Shown piece by piece: positions 16,268-26,600 of a stretch of DNA of 64,000 nt. Within the stretch, counting starts at the first letter, position 1. The number at the start of each line of letters is the position of its first letter. The position numbers and the translations under genes are program-made. Below the pieces are notes generated by a model. It worked only from the letters and a program-made list of their open reading frames with translations, did no database searches and was not told the DNA's origin. The DNA is from an uncultured Collinsella sp. (GTDB lineage: Bacteria > Actinomycetota > Coriobacteriia > Coriobacteriales > Coriobacteriaceae), in assembly GCA_902478365.1 (NCBI GenBank), contig CABSKX010000002.1, positions 1 to 64,000 on the forward strand, read 5' to 3'.

Positions 16268-16786
16268 GTGCTGCGCCGATGCCCTGAGACGGACAAAACC
16301 AAGGCGTACTGCCCGCTGCGGATAGGTGGTGCACTTCCCAGCGTGCATTTTTGGGAGTATTCAGCAAGCTCTTAAAAATGCATAACGTTTTGAATGGCCC
16401 GTAGTGGCCCGCAGGCGCCCATCGACAGCCATTGTGGGCGGGCTATCGATGAGTGGAGGGGGTTGTTACTGAGTTTTTGCTTTGCGACGACCTGCAACAC
16501 TGCTGTAACCACGTCGTTTTGTCGTTCGTGATGGGGCCGTTGGGGCCCACGGTGCTGAATACTCCGTTTTTTGCACGGCCCAAGGTGGGGTACCCTGAGA
16601 CGAAGCAAAAAGACTCCTCATTTCTATGCAGATACCGATAGGATTTATGCAAGATTGGGATTGTAAGCCGTGCGCGTGCGCAAAATCGGCGCGAGGACGT
16701 CTGGAGGTGGCTCGGCTCCCAGAGCCTTGCGCGTGCAGAACGGTTAAAATCGGGACTCGGTCTTAGTTTTGCTTGGAAGGATGCAC
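16268..16786. other. Intergenic region between fucO and the M42 peptidase gene
   Basis: No gene is supported in this stretch of about 520 bp. Its main content is element B. The 200 bp after the element hold an AT-richer stretch (16600-16660) that could contain the peptidase promoter, but no convincing -35/-10 pair was found. Confidence 0.5.
16342..16577. repeat. Inverted-repeat-bounded intergenic element, copy B (about 236 bp)
   Basis: Same plan as copy A. The outer arm CGTGCA (16342-16347) pairs with TGCACG (16572-16577). A 6x6 T-rich internal loop follows, then the inner arm GGAGTATTCAGCA (16354-16366) pairs perfectly with TGCTGAATACTCC (16553-16565). Compared with copy A, one base changed in each arm so that pairing is kept. 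The 186-bp interior is largely different from that of A but has its own helix (GCCCGC with GGCGGGC). The 3' flank (GGGGTACC, 16588-16596) resembles that of copy A. Confidence 0.7.
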
Positions 16787-17830
16787 ATGACTTCTGTAAT
16801 CGATGCTTCTCTAGAGGAGACGCTCTCCTATATCGCGGGACAGCTTAAGACACTGACTTCTATTGCTTCGCCGACGGGCTATACCCGTGCGGCGACTGAT
16901 TATCTGATGGAGACCCTGCGCGATATGGGGTTTGGGCCTGAGCGTTCCAATAAGGGTAACGTGCTCGTTGAGCTTGGTGGCGAGGGTGAGCCGCTCGTAC
17001 TGGCGAGCCATGTCGATACCCTGGGCGCCATGGTGCGTTCCATTAAGGACAATGGTCGCCTGCGCCCCACGACGCTCGGCGGGCATCAGTGGTCTACGGC
17101 CGATGGCGAGAACTGCACCGTCTACACGCGCGACGGCAATGTCTACACGGGCGTGGTCCTCAATACCGAGCCTTCGGCGCATGTGGCCGACGAGCCGGTC
17201 AAGACCATCGAGAAGAACATGGAAATCCTGCTCGATGAGAATGTCGACAGCAAGGACGATGTGCTTGAGCTGGGCATTCAGACCGGCGACATCATCGCTA
17301 TGGATCCGCGTACCACGGTGACGGAGAGCGGCTACATCAAGAGCCGCTTCCTGGATGACAAGCTGTCGGCGTCGATTCTGCTGGGTCTGGCCCGCGCTGT
17401 TGCTGACGGCGAGGTGTCGCTTTCGCGCAAGGTGTCGCTGCTCTTTACCGTGTACGAGGAGGTCGGCCACGGCGGTGCTTTCGTGCCGGCCGACACGCGC
17501 GAGATGATCAGCGTTGACATGGGCTGCGTGGGCGACGACCTGGGCTGCACCGAGCGCATGGTGTCGATTTGCGCCAAGGATTCGGGCGGTCCGTACAACT
17601 ACGACCTGGTAACCACGCTGTCCAACATCGCGCGCGAGCTGGAGCTCGATTACGCCATCGATGTGTATCCGCACTACGGCTCGGACGTTGAGGCCACGCT
17701 CTCGGCCGGCTACGACATCCGTCACGGCCTGATCGGCCCCGGCGTGTACGCGAGCCACAACTACGAGCGCAGCCACATCGACGGCGTGCGCAATACCTAC
17801 GAGCTGGTCCGCGCCTACGTACAACGCTAG
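16787..17830 (+). CDS. M42 family metallopeptidase (glutamyl aminopeptidase-like)
   Basis: Cytoplasmic co-catalytic metallo-aminopeptidase of 347 residues. Metal and catalytic motifs appear in order: SHVDTLG (His near 75), FLDDKLSA (Asp near 190), YEEVGHGG (catalytic Glu-Glu near 223), ISVDMG and a C-terminal SHNYERSH. M42 enzymes trim N-terminal residues from peptides, usually as large oligomers. ATG 16787 has GGAAGG 6 nt upstream; ATG 16781 abuts that site and is less likely. It is monocistronic with a terminator after it. Confidence 0.9.
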   Translation: MTSVIDASLEETLSYIAGQLKTLTSIASPTGYTRAATDYLMETLRDMGFGPERSNKGNVLVELGGEGEPLVLASHVDTLGAMVRSIKDNGRLRPTTLGGHQWSTADGENCTVYTRDGNVYTGVVLNTEPSAHVADEPVKTIEKNMEILLDENVDSKDDVLELGIQTGDIIAMDPRTTVTESGYIKSRFLDDKLSASILLGLARAVADGEVSLSRKVSLLFTVYEEVGHGGAFVPADTREMISVDMGCVGDDLGCTERMVSICAKDSGGPYNYDLVTTLSNIARELELDYAIDVYPHYGSDVEATLSAGYDIRHGLIGPGVYASHNYERSHIDGVRNTYELVRAYVQR

Positions 17831-17865
17831 AGGAGCAGCTTGCGACTCGGCTGACCAATTGCTCT

Positions 17866-17891
17866 AAGGCCCGATTGCTCGGGCCTTTTTT
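17866..17891 (+). terminator. Intrinsic terminator after the M42 peptidase gene
   Basis: The 9-bp stem AAGGCCCGA/TCGGGCCTT with loop TTGC is followed by TTTT. Confidence 0.88.
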
Positions 17892-17970
17892 CGCTTCAGT
17901 CCGTTTAGTATTATGCTGTATGTAACTAATTAACTTTACGTTTGGAATACTTAACGAGGTGATGCGGCGT

Positions 17971-19344
17971 ATGGATACATCTGAGTACTTGTCTATGGGT
18001 GATGCTGCCCGCCTGTTGGGCGTTACGAAAGCCCGCATATCTCAACTTGCCGCATCGGGAACGCTCGCGTGCGATATTGTGGGCGGACGGAAGATGGTTG
18101 AGTACAATTCCGCGGTCGCTTATCAAAAGGTCCGCAAACGTGGACGCCGTCCTGCGGCCGATGTGGGGCGCAAGTTTACGCTGATGTCCGCCGATTACGA
18201 GGTTGCACGTGTTTCGTTTGATCCGACGCGCGAGTTTTCCTTCGAAATCGCCGAGGTTCTCGATACGCAACGAATGCCGTTTGGCACATGCTCGAGCTCT
18301 TCTCCAACGGTGAATAAGCGGGAGCTCAACGCGTGGTGGGGGCATCGGTCGGTACCCGATGTTCGCCCTGGGCTTATCTCGCGCTACCGCGAGCTGGGGA
18401 TTGTCAGCGGCATTGAGGCTCCGGTTCGGTGCCTGGGCCTCTCGCTTTCGGATTGTTATTGGCTGCGGCCGGCCGATTGCGCCGAACTCAAATGGCAAAA
18501 CATCAATTATTTTGAGAACGAATTTGAGCGATCGGCGCCCGAAGAGCGTTCGGGTTGGCTGGAAGGCATCGGTCTTAAAAATCCGGATAACACGTCCGAG
18601 GGCGAGCTCCCTAAATCGTGGATGATTCGAAACGACATTCGCGTTTTGGCTAAAGGGTGCGGGATGGACGATCAACGTCCCTTTAACGAGGCGGTTGCAA
18701 CGGCTCTACATCGTCGCTTGCTGTCGGAGGGCGAGTTTGTTCCTTATACGGTTGAGCGGATGTTCGATGGCCCTGTGTGTCTGTGCGACGACTTTCTTGA
18801 TGGCCGCGAGGAATATGTTCCGGCTGTTTACGTTAAGAACGCCCTTGGCGGCCAGCGAGGAAGCTCGACGTACGACCGATACTGTCGCTTCCTTGGTAAG
18901 CATGGTGTCGATGAGGCCGCTGTGAGAAGGTCTATGTCGCAGATGATTATCTGCGATGCCCTTTTGGCCAACAGCGACCGCCATTGGCGAAACTTCGGCA
19001 TTATCCGCAATGTCGACACCCTGGAGATAAAACCTGCTCCGCTGTTCGATAGCGGCAACTGCCTGTGGTACAACGTATCAACTGCCGTGCTCGCAGCTGG
19101 GGAGTTTGGGTTTTCCGCTAAGCCGTTTGGGCCCGACCCTTCCGTCCAGCTGGCGCTTGTGGACTCGCTCGATTGGTTCGATTCAACACGACTCAACGGA
19201 TTTGTTGATGAGGCGATCGAGATTCTTTCGCAGAGCGAATGGGCGACGGCGGAGGGTCGACTCGAGGCCATTTGCCGCGGCCTCGGGCGTCGCGTTATCG
19301 AGGTGAATGCTGCTGTTGGAGTGCTTCGACACGTGCGGCGATAA
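17971..19344 (+). CDS. Single-chain HTH-HipA-like kinase
   Basis: The 457-residue protein starts with a MerR/excisionase-like helix-turn-helix (about 8-55, AARLLGVTKARISQLAASG) and a basic KRGRRP linker. It then runs into a HipA-like Ser/Thr kinase fold. The C-terminal lobe has the HipA catalytic loop NSDRHWRNFG near 335-344 and the metal-binding PLFDSGNC near 354-361. Classical HipBA systems use a separate HTH antitoxin HipB; here the DNA-binding part is fused to the kinase, and no hipB lies nearby. ATG 17971 follows GAGGTGAT. Toxicity, autoregulation or a cellular target cannot be read from the sequence. The HTH resembles that of the protein at 54185-54637. Confidence 0.78.
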   Translation: MDTSEYLSMGDAARLLGVTKARISQLAASGTLACDIVGGRKMVEYNSAVAYQKVRKRGRRPAADVGRKFTLMSADYEVARVSFDPTREFSFEIAEVLDTQRMPFGTCSSSSPTVNKRELNAWWGHRSVPDVRPGLISRYRELGIVSGIEAPVRCLGLSLSDCYWLRPADCAELKWQNINYFENEFERSAPEERSGWLEGIGLKNPDNTSEGELPKSWMIRNDIRVLAKGCGMDDQRPFNEAVATALHRRLLSEGEFVPYTVERMFDGPVCLCDDFLDGREEYVPAVYVKNALGGQRGSSTYDRYCRFLGKHGVDEAAVRRSMSQMIICDALLANSDRHWRNFGIIRNVDTLEIKPAPLFDSGNCLWYNVSTAVLAAGEFGFSAKPFGPDPSVQLALVDSLDWFDSTRLNGFVDEAIEILSQSEWATAEGRLEAICRGLGRRVIEVNAAVGVLRHVRR

Positions 19345-19352
19345 TCCCGCGG

Positions 19353-20453
19353 CTACCTGATGGCTGCCGTAACGGTGCCGCCGCCGAGGACGACGTCGCC
19401 GCGGTAGACGACGACAGCCTGGCCGGGGGCGATGGCGCGCTGCGGCTCGTCAAAAGTTAGCAGCATTTGCCTGTCTGCGCCGCGCGTAAGGGTCGCTGCC
19501 TGGTCTTTCTGACGGTAGCGGTACTTGGCGTCTACGCGAATGCCGCCGGCATCCAGCTCGGCCTCCATGCGCGCGTCCGGCGCGCTCCAGATCCACTCAT
19601 CGGCCGTGAGCGCCGCGGCGGTCAGGTCCTCGGCCTCGCCCAGATGCACGGTGTTGTTGGCGGTGTCGACGCCCGTCACATACACGGGATGCGCCATCGC
19701 GACGCCCAAACCCTTGCGCTGGCCGATGGTATAGCGCAGTGCGCCGTTGTGGCGCCCGACCACGCTGCCGTCGCGCCATACGATGTCGCCCGGTGCAGCG
19801 GCATGTCCGCAGCGGCGCTCGATATAGCCCGCGTAGTCACCGTCTGGAATAAAGCAAATATCCTCGCTTTCGGCCTTCTTGGCGTTGATGAAGTCCTGCT
19901 CGGCGGCAATGCGGCGCACGTCGCGCTCCTTGTCCAGGCCTGCCAGCGGAAAGATTGTGCGTGCCAGGCGCTCTTGCGTGAGCGAATACAAAAAGTAACT
20001 CTGGTCCTTTTTGGGGTCCTCGCCGCGATGCAGCTGCCAGGTGCCGTCGGGCGCCTGGCTCGTTTTGGCGTAATGTCCCGTTGCGATGTAGTCGCAGCCC
20101 ATGTCCAGCGCCGCATCGAGCAACGCGCCAAACTTAATGTGGCGGTTGCAGATGATGCACGGGTTGGGCGTCAGCCCCTCCTGGTAGGCGTTCACAAAAC
20201 GCTCGATAACACTGTGGTCGAAGGTCTGCTGCAGGTCGAGCACATGGTGGGGTATCCCCAGGCGCTCGGCGACGGCCTTTGCATCGGCGATGTCGCGGTC
20301 GACCTTACTCGTGCCCGTGGCGGGGTCGGGCGCGGGGCAGGTGAGGCGCATGGTGGCGCCGACGCATTCGTAGCCCTGGCTTTTGAGCAGGTACGCGGTC
20401 ACGCTAGAATCGACGCCGCCGCTCATGGCGACGAGCACGCGCTTGTTTTGCAT
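19353..20453 (-). CDS. mnmA: tRNA-specific 2-thiouridylase MnmA
   Basis: ATP-dependent enzyme that thiolates U34 of Lys, Glu and Gln tRNAs. The 366 residues have the PP-loop SGGVDSS at 11-17, the catalytic Cys in NPCIICNRH near 95-100 and the second Cys in EDICFIPDGDY near 195. A C-terminal beta-barrel ends the protein. AAGGAG is 9 nt before the ATG on the minus strand. The upstream gene is cysK; the pairing is metabolically sensible because both handle cysteine-derived sulfur, although a terminator separates them. No cysteine desulfurase gene is in view. Confidence 0.95.
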   Translation of the reverse strand: MQNKRVLVAMSGGVDSSVTAYLLKSQGYECVGATMRLTCPAPDPATGTSKVDRDIADAKAVAERLGIPHHVLDLQQTFDHSVIERFVNAYQEGLTPNPCIICNRHIKFGALLDAALDMGCDYIATGHYAKTSQAPDGTWQLHRGEDPKKDQSYFLYSLTQERLARTIFPLAGLDKERDVRRIAAEQDFINAKKAESEDICFIPDGDYAGYIERRCGHAAAPGDIVWRDGSVVGRHNGALRYTIGQRKGLGVAMAHPVYVTGVDTANNTVHLGEAEDLTAAALTADEWIWSAPDARMEAELDAGGIRVDAKYRYRQKDQAATLTRGADRQMLLTFDEPQRAIAPGQAVVVYRGDVVLGGGTVTAAIR

Positions 20454-20481
20454 GGGGAGGTTCTCCTTGGTGGCATGTGGC

Positions 20482-20521
20482 CAAAAAAGAAAAGCGGCGC
20501 GGGAGGCTGGTTCCGCGCCGC
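20482..20521 (-). terminator. Intrinsic terminator of cysK (minus strand)
   Basis: On the minus strand GCGGCGCGG pairs with CCGCGCCGC and is followed by TTTTCTTTTTT. It ends just upstream of the mnmA ribosome binding site. Confidence 0.88.
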
Positions 20522-20634
20522 AGACATTGTAGCAAGTTCGGACGTCTCGTGGGACACCCTAACGAGATGGGCTCAGGCAGCCAGAAGAGAGGATAGGCCG
20601 GCATGCCATGGGCCTATCGACAAGTGACGGGCCC

Positions 20635-21573
<939 letters not shown>

Positions 21574-21632
21574 GGTGAACCTCCAAAGTGTTCAAGTTGC
21601 TGGTTGCCGTGTGGTTTCACGGTGCGTGTAGC

Positions 21633-21670
21633 AGCTAAACCCATAAACCTTATAGGTTGTTCGTTTAGCT
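21633..21670. promoter_or_regulatory. Palindromic operator candidate between cysK and the Rrf2 gene
   Basis: A nested dyad: the outer AGCTAAAC (21633-21640) pairs with GTTTAGCT (21663-21670), the inner AACCT (21646-21650) with AGGTT (21654-21658), and the centre TATA-like sequence could be the cysK -10. A repressor bound here would block cysK. The Rrf2 protein encoded next door is the obvious candidate. Confidence 0.6.
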
Positions 21671-21826
21671 GTTGGCAAGCATAGTAGACACTAAAGCCTA
21701 GTAATGCAATAGGAAATAGAAGATTATTACGAGTCGATTAACCATCTTGACCGGAACGGGTATTTTCAAACCCATTTTTTCGGCTAGAATTTCAACGGAC
21801 TAAAAGACCGAAAGGCAGCACTATAT

Positions 21827-22255
21827 ATGTTGGTTTCTACTAAGGGCAGGTACGCCCTGCGCGTTATGGTCGATCTGGCCGAGCACCAGGCGGCCGGTCG
21901 CATCCCGCTCAAAGAGATCGCGGCGCGACAGGGGATTTCCGAGAAATATCTCGAGAACATCTTGGCTACGCTCGTGCGCGCCAATATGCTTTCGGGCATG
22001 CGTGGCAAGGGCGGCGGCTATGTGCTCACGCGCCCGCCCGAGCAGTACACGGTGGGCGAGATCTTGCGCCTGACCGAGGGCAGCCTGGCGCCGGTCGCCT
22101 GCCTGGATGGCGACTGCAAGGGCTGCTCGCGATCTGATGAGTGCCCCACGCTCGACGTGTGGAAGAACCTGGACAAGCTCATCAACGACTACCTCGACGG
22201 CGTGACGCTCGATCAACTTGTCGCTCCCAACCATGGCTACGACTACGCCATCTAA
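21827..22255 (+). CDS. Rrf2 family transcriptional regulator (CymR/IscR-like)
   Basis: DNA-binding regulator of 142 residues. The N-terminal winged helix has the Rrf2 pattern (STKGRYALRVMVDLA, then KEIAARQGISEKYLENIL). A C-terminal Cys cluster, C92, C97, C100 and C106, lies where IscR binds its Fe-S cluster, although spacing differs slightly from E. coli IscR. It could therefore sense Fe-S status as well as cysteine supply. The gene is divergent from cysK across a palindrome. A CymR-like role in sulfur control is inferred from position. Confidence 0.85.
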   Translation: MLVSTKGRYALRVMVDLAEHQAAGRIPLKEIAARQGISEKYLENILATLVRANMLSGMRGKGGGYVLTRPPEQYTVGEILRLTEGSLAPVACLDGDCKGCSRSDECPTLDVWKNLDKLINDYLDGVTLDQLVAPNHGYDYAI

Positions 22256-22325
22256 CCCACACCTGCCATGTGGGGACGGGGTGGAAATGGTAGATTTTCT
22301 TGCCCTCTGAGACTTGGCAAATAAG

Positions 22326-22364
22326 AAGGCCACCCATTTTTGCGATGGGCGGCCTTTGATTTGG
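22326..22364. terminator. Bidirectional terminator between the Rrf2 and holin-like genes
   Basis: The stem 22326-22337 pairs with 22345-22356 (AAGGCC.CCCAT with one mismatch) between convergent genes. The T tracts are short on both strands. Confidence 0.65.
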
Positions 22365-22391
22365 TTCGATGCGTCTGTGTATCGGGGCGTT

Positions 22392-22757
22392 CTACTCTTC
22401 GGCAAGACTATCGAGGATGCTGCGCATGATGGACACTAGGATGCTGCCCATAAAGGCCGAGCCAAAGCCGGCGATGGAGATACCGACGCCCAACAGGTTG
22501 ACCGACAGGTAGCTGGCGAGCTCCAGCATAAAGCTGTTGAGCACGAGCTGGAAAATGCCGAGCGTAATGATTGTGAGCGGCAGCGAGATGACCGTGAGGA
22601 ACGGTTTGACGAACGAATCGACGATGTTGAGGAACAGTCCCACAAAGGCAAAGCAGACCCAGGCCTCGGCAAAGCCGAAGGGTTGGATACCGGGGACGAG
22701 GAACGTGGCGATCGCGATGGCGATCGAGGTGAAGAGCCAGTTAAGCATAAAGCGCAT
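22392..22757 (-). CDS. Phage holin family protein (YvlD-like membrane protein)
   Basis: Small integral membrane protein, 121 residues with four hydrophobic helices. The pattern GIQPFGFAEAW, then PLTIITLGIFQLVLNSFMLELAS, fits the Phage_holin_4_2/YvlD family. Despite the name, chromosomal copies are not phage lysis proteins; they are found in Gram-positive envelope-stress loci. Nothing phage-like surrounds it. A sigma- or stress-linked role is family knowledge, not visible here. Confidence 0.82.
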   Translation of the reverse strand: MRFMLNWLFTSIAIAIATFLVPGIQPFGFAEAWVCFAFVGLFLNIVDSFVKPFLTVISLPLTIITLGIFQLVLNSFMLELASYLSVNLLGVGISIAGFGSAFMGSILVSIMRSILDSLAEE

Positions 22758-23081
22758 GGCGTGAATCCTTTCTTGCGCCGGGGTTGCTGGCGTCGCGTGA
22801 AGCGGCTTGCGGCGGCGACTTGGATGGTTGCGCGGGCGCGCCGCGGTGTTTGGGCGCCCATTGTCTCAAATATTCGTGGAGCTTACGTGCGCATTCGGTT
22901 TCTAAACGGCGTTCGTCCTGAAAAACGTGCCGCTGGCAGAGAGTCTTGTCGCTTTAGTTTGGTGGTGTGCTACACTGCTACGGGCAAATAGCCCATGCAT
23001 AGTTTTATTGCATATTACGGGCGAACGATGCCCGATGTCAGTATCAACTTCGATGCCTTATGGCGGGTTTGGCGGTGATCG
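22758..23081. other. Intergenic region between the divergent YvlD-like and YerC-like genes
   Basis: No gene is seen. TACACT at 22971-22976 with TTGTCG 19 bp upstream is a weak promoter candidate for the plus-strand repressor gene. Two short hairpins follow in its leader: GGGC/GCCC at 22982-22994 and CGGGC/GCCCG at 23018-23034. Confidence 0.4.
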
Positions 23082-23381
23082 ATGAATATCGAGAACATGT
23101 TTGACAAGCCTGATGTCAAGCAGCTGGTCCACGCATTTAGTCTTTTGGATGACGAGAACGATATCCAGGCGTTTTTAACCGATATCTGCACGCCGCGCGA
23201 GATTTGCGATTTATCGCAGCGCCTGCAGGTCGCGCGCTATCTGGATGAGGGCGAGCCCTATGTTGAGGTTCAGGCCCGCGCCGGCGCTTCGTCCACCACG
23301 GTGAGCCGCGTGTCCAAGGCGCTTAATGGCGAGTACGGTGGCTATCGCAAGATCCTCATCAAACTGGAGGATGGCGAGTAG
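23082..23381 (+). CDS. YerC/YecD family TrpR-related repressor
   Basis: DNA-binding protein of 99 residues with the Trp-repressor superfamily helix-turn-helix near 50-85 (REICDLSQRLQVARYL, then ASSTTVSRVSKALNGEYGGY). The YerC/YecD subfamily is common in Gram-positive bacteria and often lies next to pcrA or addAB-like genes; here it directly precedes addB. A terminator follows it, so it is not co-transcribed with addB. The ligand is unknown, and the tryptophan-binding residues of TrpR are not clearly conserved. Confidence 0.88.
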   Translation: MNIENMFDKPDVKQLVHAFSLLDDENDIQAFLTDICTPREICDLSQRLQVARYLDEGEPYVEVQARAGASSTTVSRVSKALNGEYGGYRKILIKLEDGE

Positions 23382-23408
23382 GCCAGCGGCAAAAACGAAT
23401 TGCGCAGA

Positions 23409-23433
23409 ACCGTCCCTTCGGGGGCGGTTTTTT
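23409..23433 (+). terminator. Intrinsic terminator after the YerC-like gene
   Basis: ACCGTCCC pairs with GGGGCGGT around a TTCG tetraloop, followed by TTTTTT that runs into the dispersed repeat. Confidence 0.9.
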
Positions 23434-23517
23434 GATCCCTCGGGGACGGAGGAAAACGGATTGCATGGTTAGACTGACCCCCTCGTTGATCCGTTTTCCT
23501 CCGTCCCCAAGGGATCA
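23433..23517. repeat. Dispersed GATCCGTTTTCCTCCGT repeat, inverted pair (copy 3)
   Basis: The left arm at 23433-23461 (TGATCCCTCGGGGACGGAGG... ACGGAT) faces the right arm at 23488-23517 (GATCCGTTTTCCTCCGTCCC...GGGATCA) across a 26-nt spacer. It begins on the T tract of the preceding terminator. Confidence 0.78.
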
Positions 23518-23601
23518 AATCTGTTGGCGTGGGGCAAATCTGTCCGCGTGGGCGGGTAGGATGGATGCATTGATTATTGCGAACGGTTTGAGTGGAGGAC
23601 C

Positions 23602-26600
23602 ATGCCTGTTCGAATCTATACCACCAATACCGGTACGGACTTGAGCGATGCCGAGGCGGCGTTGCTCGCCGACCTGGTTGCCCGCCACGGGCGTGCCGTT
23701 TTGCTGGCGCCCTCGTTTGCCGAGCTCGACGTGTGCCGTCACGATGCTGCGGTTGCTGGCGCCTCGCTGGGCGTTGACTACAAAACCCCCGCGTCGTGGC
23801 TTCGTTCGCTGTGGGAGCTTATGGGCGATGGCCGCAGCTTTGTCGACAACATGCAACGCCAGATGCTGTTCTCGGACATGATCGCCCGTCGCGACGATGC
23901 CGACCTGCAGCCGCTTTCGCGCAGTCAGGGCACGGTGCGCATGCTCGCGCGCATGGCCCGCGATGTGCTGCCGGGCGTAGCGGGAACGGGTGCCGAGCGC
24001 TGCCGCGGCGACGTTTGCCGGCCCGATCCCAAGAGCGACGCCGAGGCTCGCGTGTTCGAGCTTTTGCGTGCCTACGCGGGCGGCTTGGACCGTCGAGACA
24101 TGGTCGAGCCCTGCGAGGCGGCTGACCTTATGGCCGAGGTGCTGGCCGACAGCCTGCCGGCGTGCGCCCGCGCGGTATGTGTGCGCGGTATCACATCGTT
24201 TACGCACGGCCTGCTCGAGTTGCTGTCCGCCGTGGCGAACAATGGGGGAGAAGTCGTTGTGCTGCTTGCCCGCGAGCAGGCGGCAATGCGCGAGGAACTT
24301 GCTGCCGCCTTTGATGCCCGCGGTGTGCTGTTTGAGGCCGCGCCGCTGGGGGAGGGTGCCGCCGCGCCCCAGACTGCCTTCAAGTCCGCCGCTCAGCCTA
24401 CCTTTGTAGAGGTTGCCGGCCCTCACGCCCGCGCCCACGCCTATGTGGATGCAATCGATGGGCTGGTAAAAACGTGTGAGGACGCCGCGGTCGACGGCGG
24501 TGTCGCGGCATCCGCGGACCCCGTGCGCGTGCTCGTGGTGTCTGCCCGGGCGCCCCAGCTGTTCGGTGAACTCGCTGCCCGTTTGGCGGCGCGTCACATT
24601 GCTGCTGAGACAACCGAGTTCACGGCGTTTTCCCAATCCATCGCGGGCAGGCAGTTCACGGCGCTCGCCAATCTAATCGAGCGCATGAAGGCCGCTGACG
24701 AGGGCACCGCTTCCAAGACCGAGTGGTGGCCCGCTCCGGAGCTTACCGACTGGATTTACAGTCCGCTTTCGGGTGCCGATGCTGCCAGCGCGCGCACCTT
24801 CGACAAGAACATGCGCCTGTCGCGCGGCAAGACCACCACGGCCGTCAAAAGCCTGCTGCAGAGCGTGCAGGGCCAGGTCAGGGGCACGCGCAAGGCCGCC
24901 AGTGATGATAACTGGTTTAAGAACGTGCCGTGCGTGGTCTCGGACGTGTTCCAAGCGCTGTGGCGCGACAAACCCGTGACGGCGCTCAAGGCAATGCTCG
25001 CCGTTGCCGAGGCGTTGCCCGATCGCGCCCTTGGAGGCCTTGACGGTCAGGCTCGTCGCCAGGTGGAGACCGCCCTGCTGCGACATGTCATCGACATCCT
25101 TATGAACGACGCCCGCGCGCTCGACGTGTCGCAGGCCGCGACCGTGCCCGTGCTCGACGGCGTTCGTACCAAGGTGGACAAGCGCAGCGCCGCATACGAT
25201 TACGAGACCTACGAGGTCGACCGCACGCCGCGCGCCCAGGTGCGCTTTGCGTCGCTTGCCGATGCGGCAGCCCTGCGCCCCGCCAGCTACGATGCCGTGC
25301 TGTTTGCCGACGTCGATCTGGACAGTTATCCGCTCTCACACGAGGAGGGACCGCTGGCCACGCTGACGGCCGAGCTGGGGCGCAGCGGTGTGACGCTTGA
25401 GCCCGCGGCCCTGCTGCGCGTGCGCTTTGGCCGCGCGATGCAGGCCGCGCGCGGTCCGGTTGCGCTTGCCCGCGTGACCCACGATCGCCAGGCGCACGAG
25501 TGCTATCCGGCTGCCGTGTGGACCGAGTTGCGGGCGCACGCCGAGGCCACTGGCGCTGTCAAACCCACGCGCGTGGGCGAGGGCGGTATCGTCGCCGATT
25601 TTGATCCAGCGGCCGGCGAGGGCATCGAGTGCAAGCGCGTCGCGTGCGAGGCTCCTCAGCATTTGAGTGAGGCGGCTGTGCCGTACCTGGTCCTGCGCCG
25701 CCGCGATGGCGAGGACGAGAACGCGCCGCTCGTGCCGCGCCTGACGTCCGCCTCGCAGATTGAGGCGTACTCGACATGCCCGCTGTGCTGGTTCGTGTCG
25801 TATCGCGTGAAGCCCCAGTCCATCGACGCGGGCTTTGGCAACATGGAGAAGGGTAACTTTGTCCACGACGTGCTGGAGCACCTGCATGCCCGCCTGCCCC
25901 AGGAGGGCATGGAACGCGTGACGCCCGAGAATCTGCCGCGCGCTCAGGAGCTGCTGCGCGAGGTCTTTGACGAGACGTTGGCCGAGCACGCCGGCAAGCG
26001 AGGCACGGAGGGCCCGCTGGTGCCGCTTTCTGCGGTGGAGGAGCGCCAGGTGGCCGAGATTTTGCCGCAGCTGGAGGGCGTGCTTGCCTACGAGTCCGAG
26101 GCACTTGCCCCCTTTGCCCCGCGCTACCTGGAGTTCGCCTTCAACGAGCTCAAGGTCGAGTATGCCGGTTGGCCGCTTGGCGGGCGCATCGACCGCGTGG
26201 ACGTGGACGCCGAGAATCGTGCCGTGGTGATCGACTACAAGCATCGCACGGGCGTTGAGGAGTTTAAGCTCGCCGACCCCACGGTGCGCGACGAGGAATC
26301 GGGTACGGCGCCCATCGACGATCCGCGCTGGTTGCCGCCCCATACCCAAACGCTCATCTACGCGCAGGCCATGCGCCGGGCGCTGGATTTGGACACCCGC
26401 GCGGCGCTCTACTTTTCGACCAAGGGCGGCAAGCCGGCGCTGCGAGGCGCCGCGAGTGCCGAGCTGCTCGAGGAAGAGCGCGGCGACGGTCGCATCCCGG
26501 GCCTTAAGAAGGGCTTTCCGGGCGAGGGCGGCAGCATGGACTTCGACGCCCTGCTCGATCGTGTGGAGGCCGGCATCGCCGAGCGCCTGCGCGAGCTCGA

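Noticed and set aside
22392..22757. Prophage, because of the holin-like protein
   Set aside because: No capsid, integrase, lysin or terminase genes are near; YvlD-type holin-family proteins are ordinary chromosomal genes.
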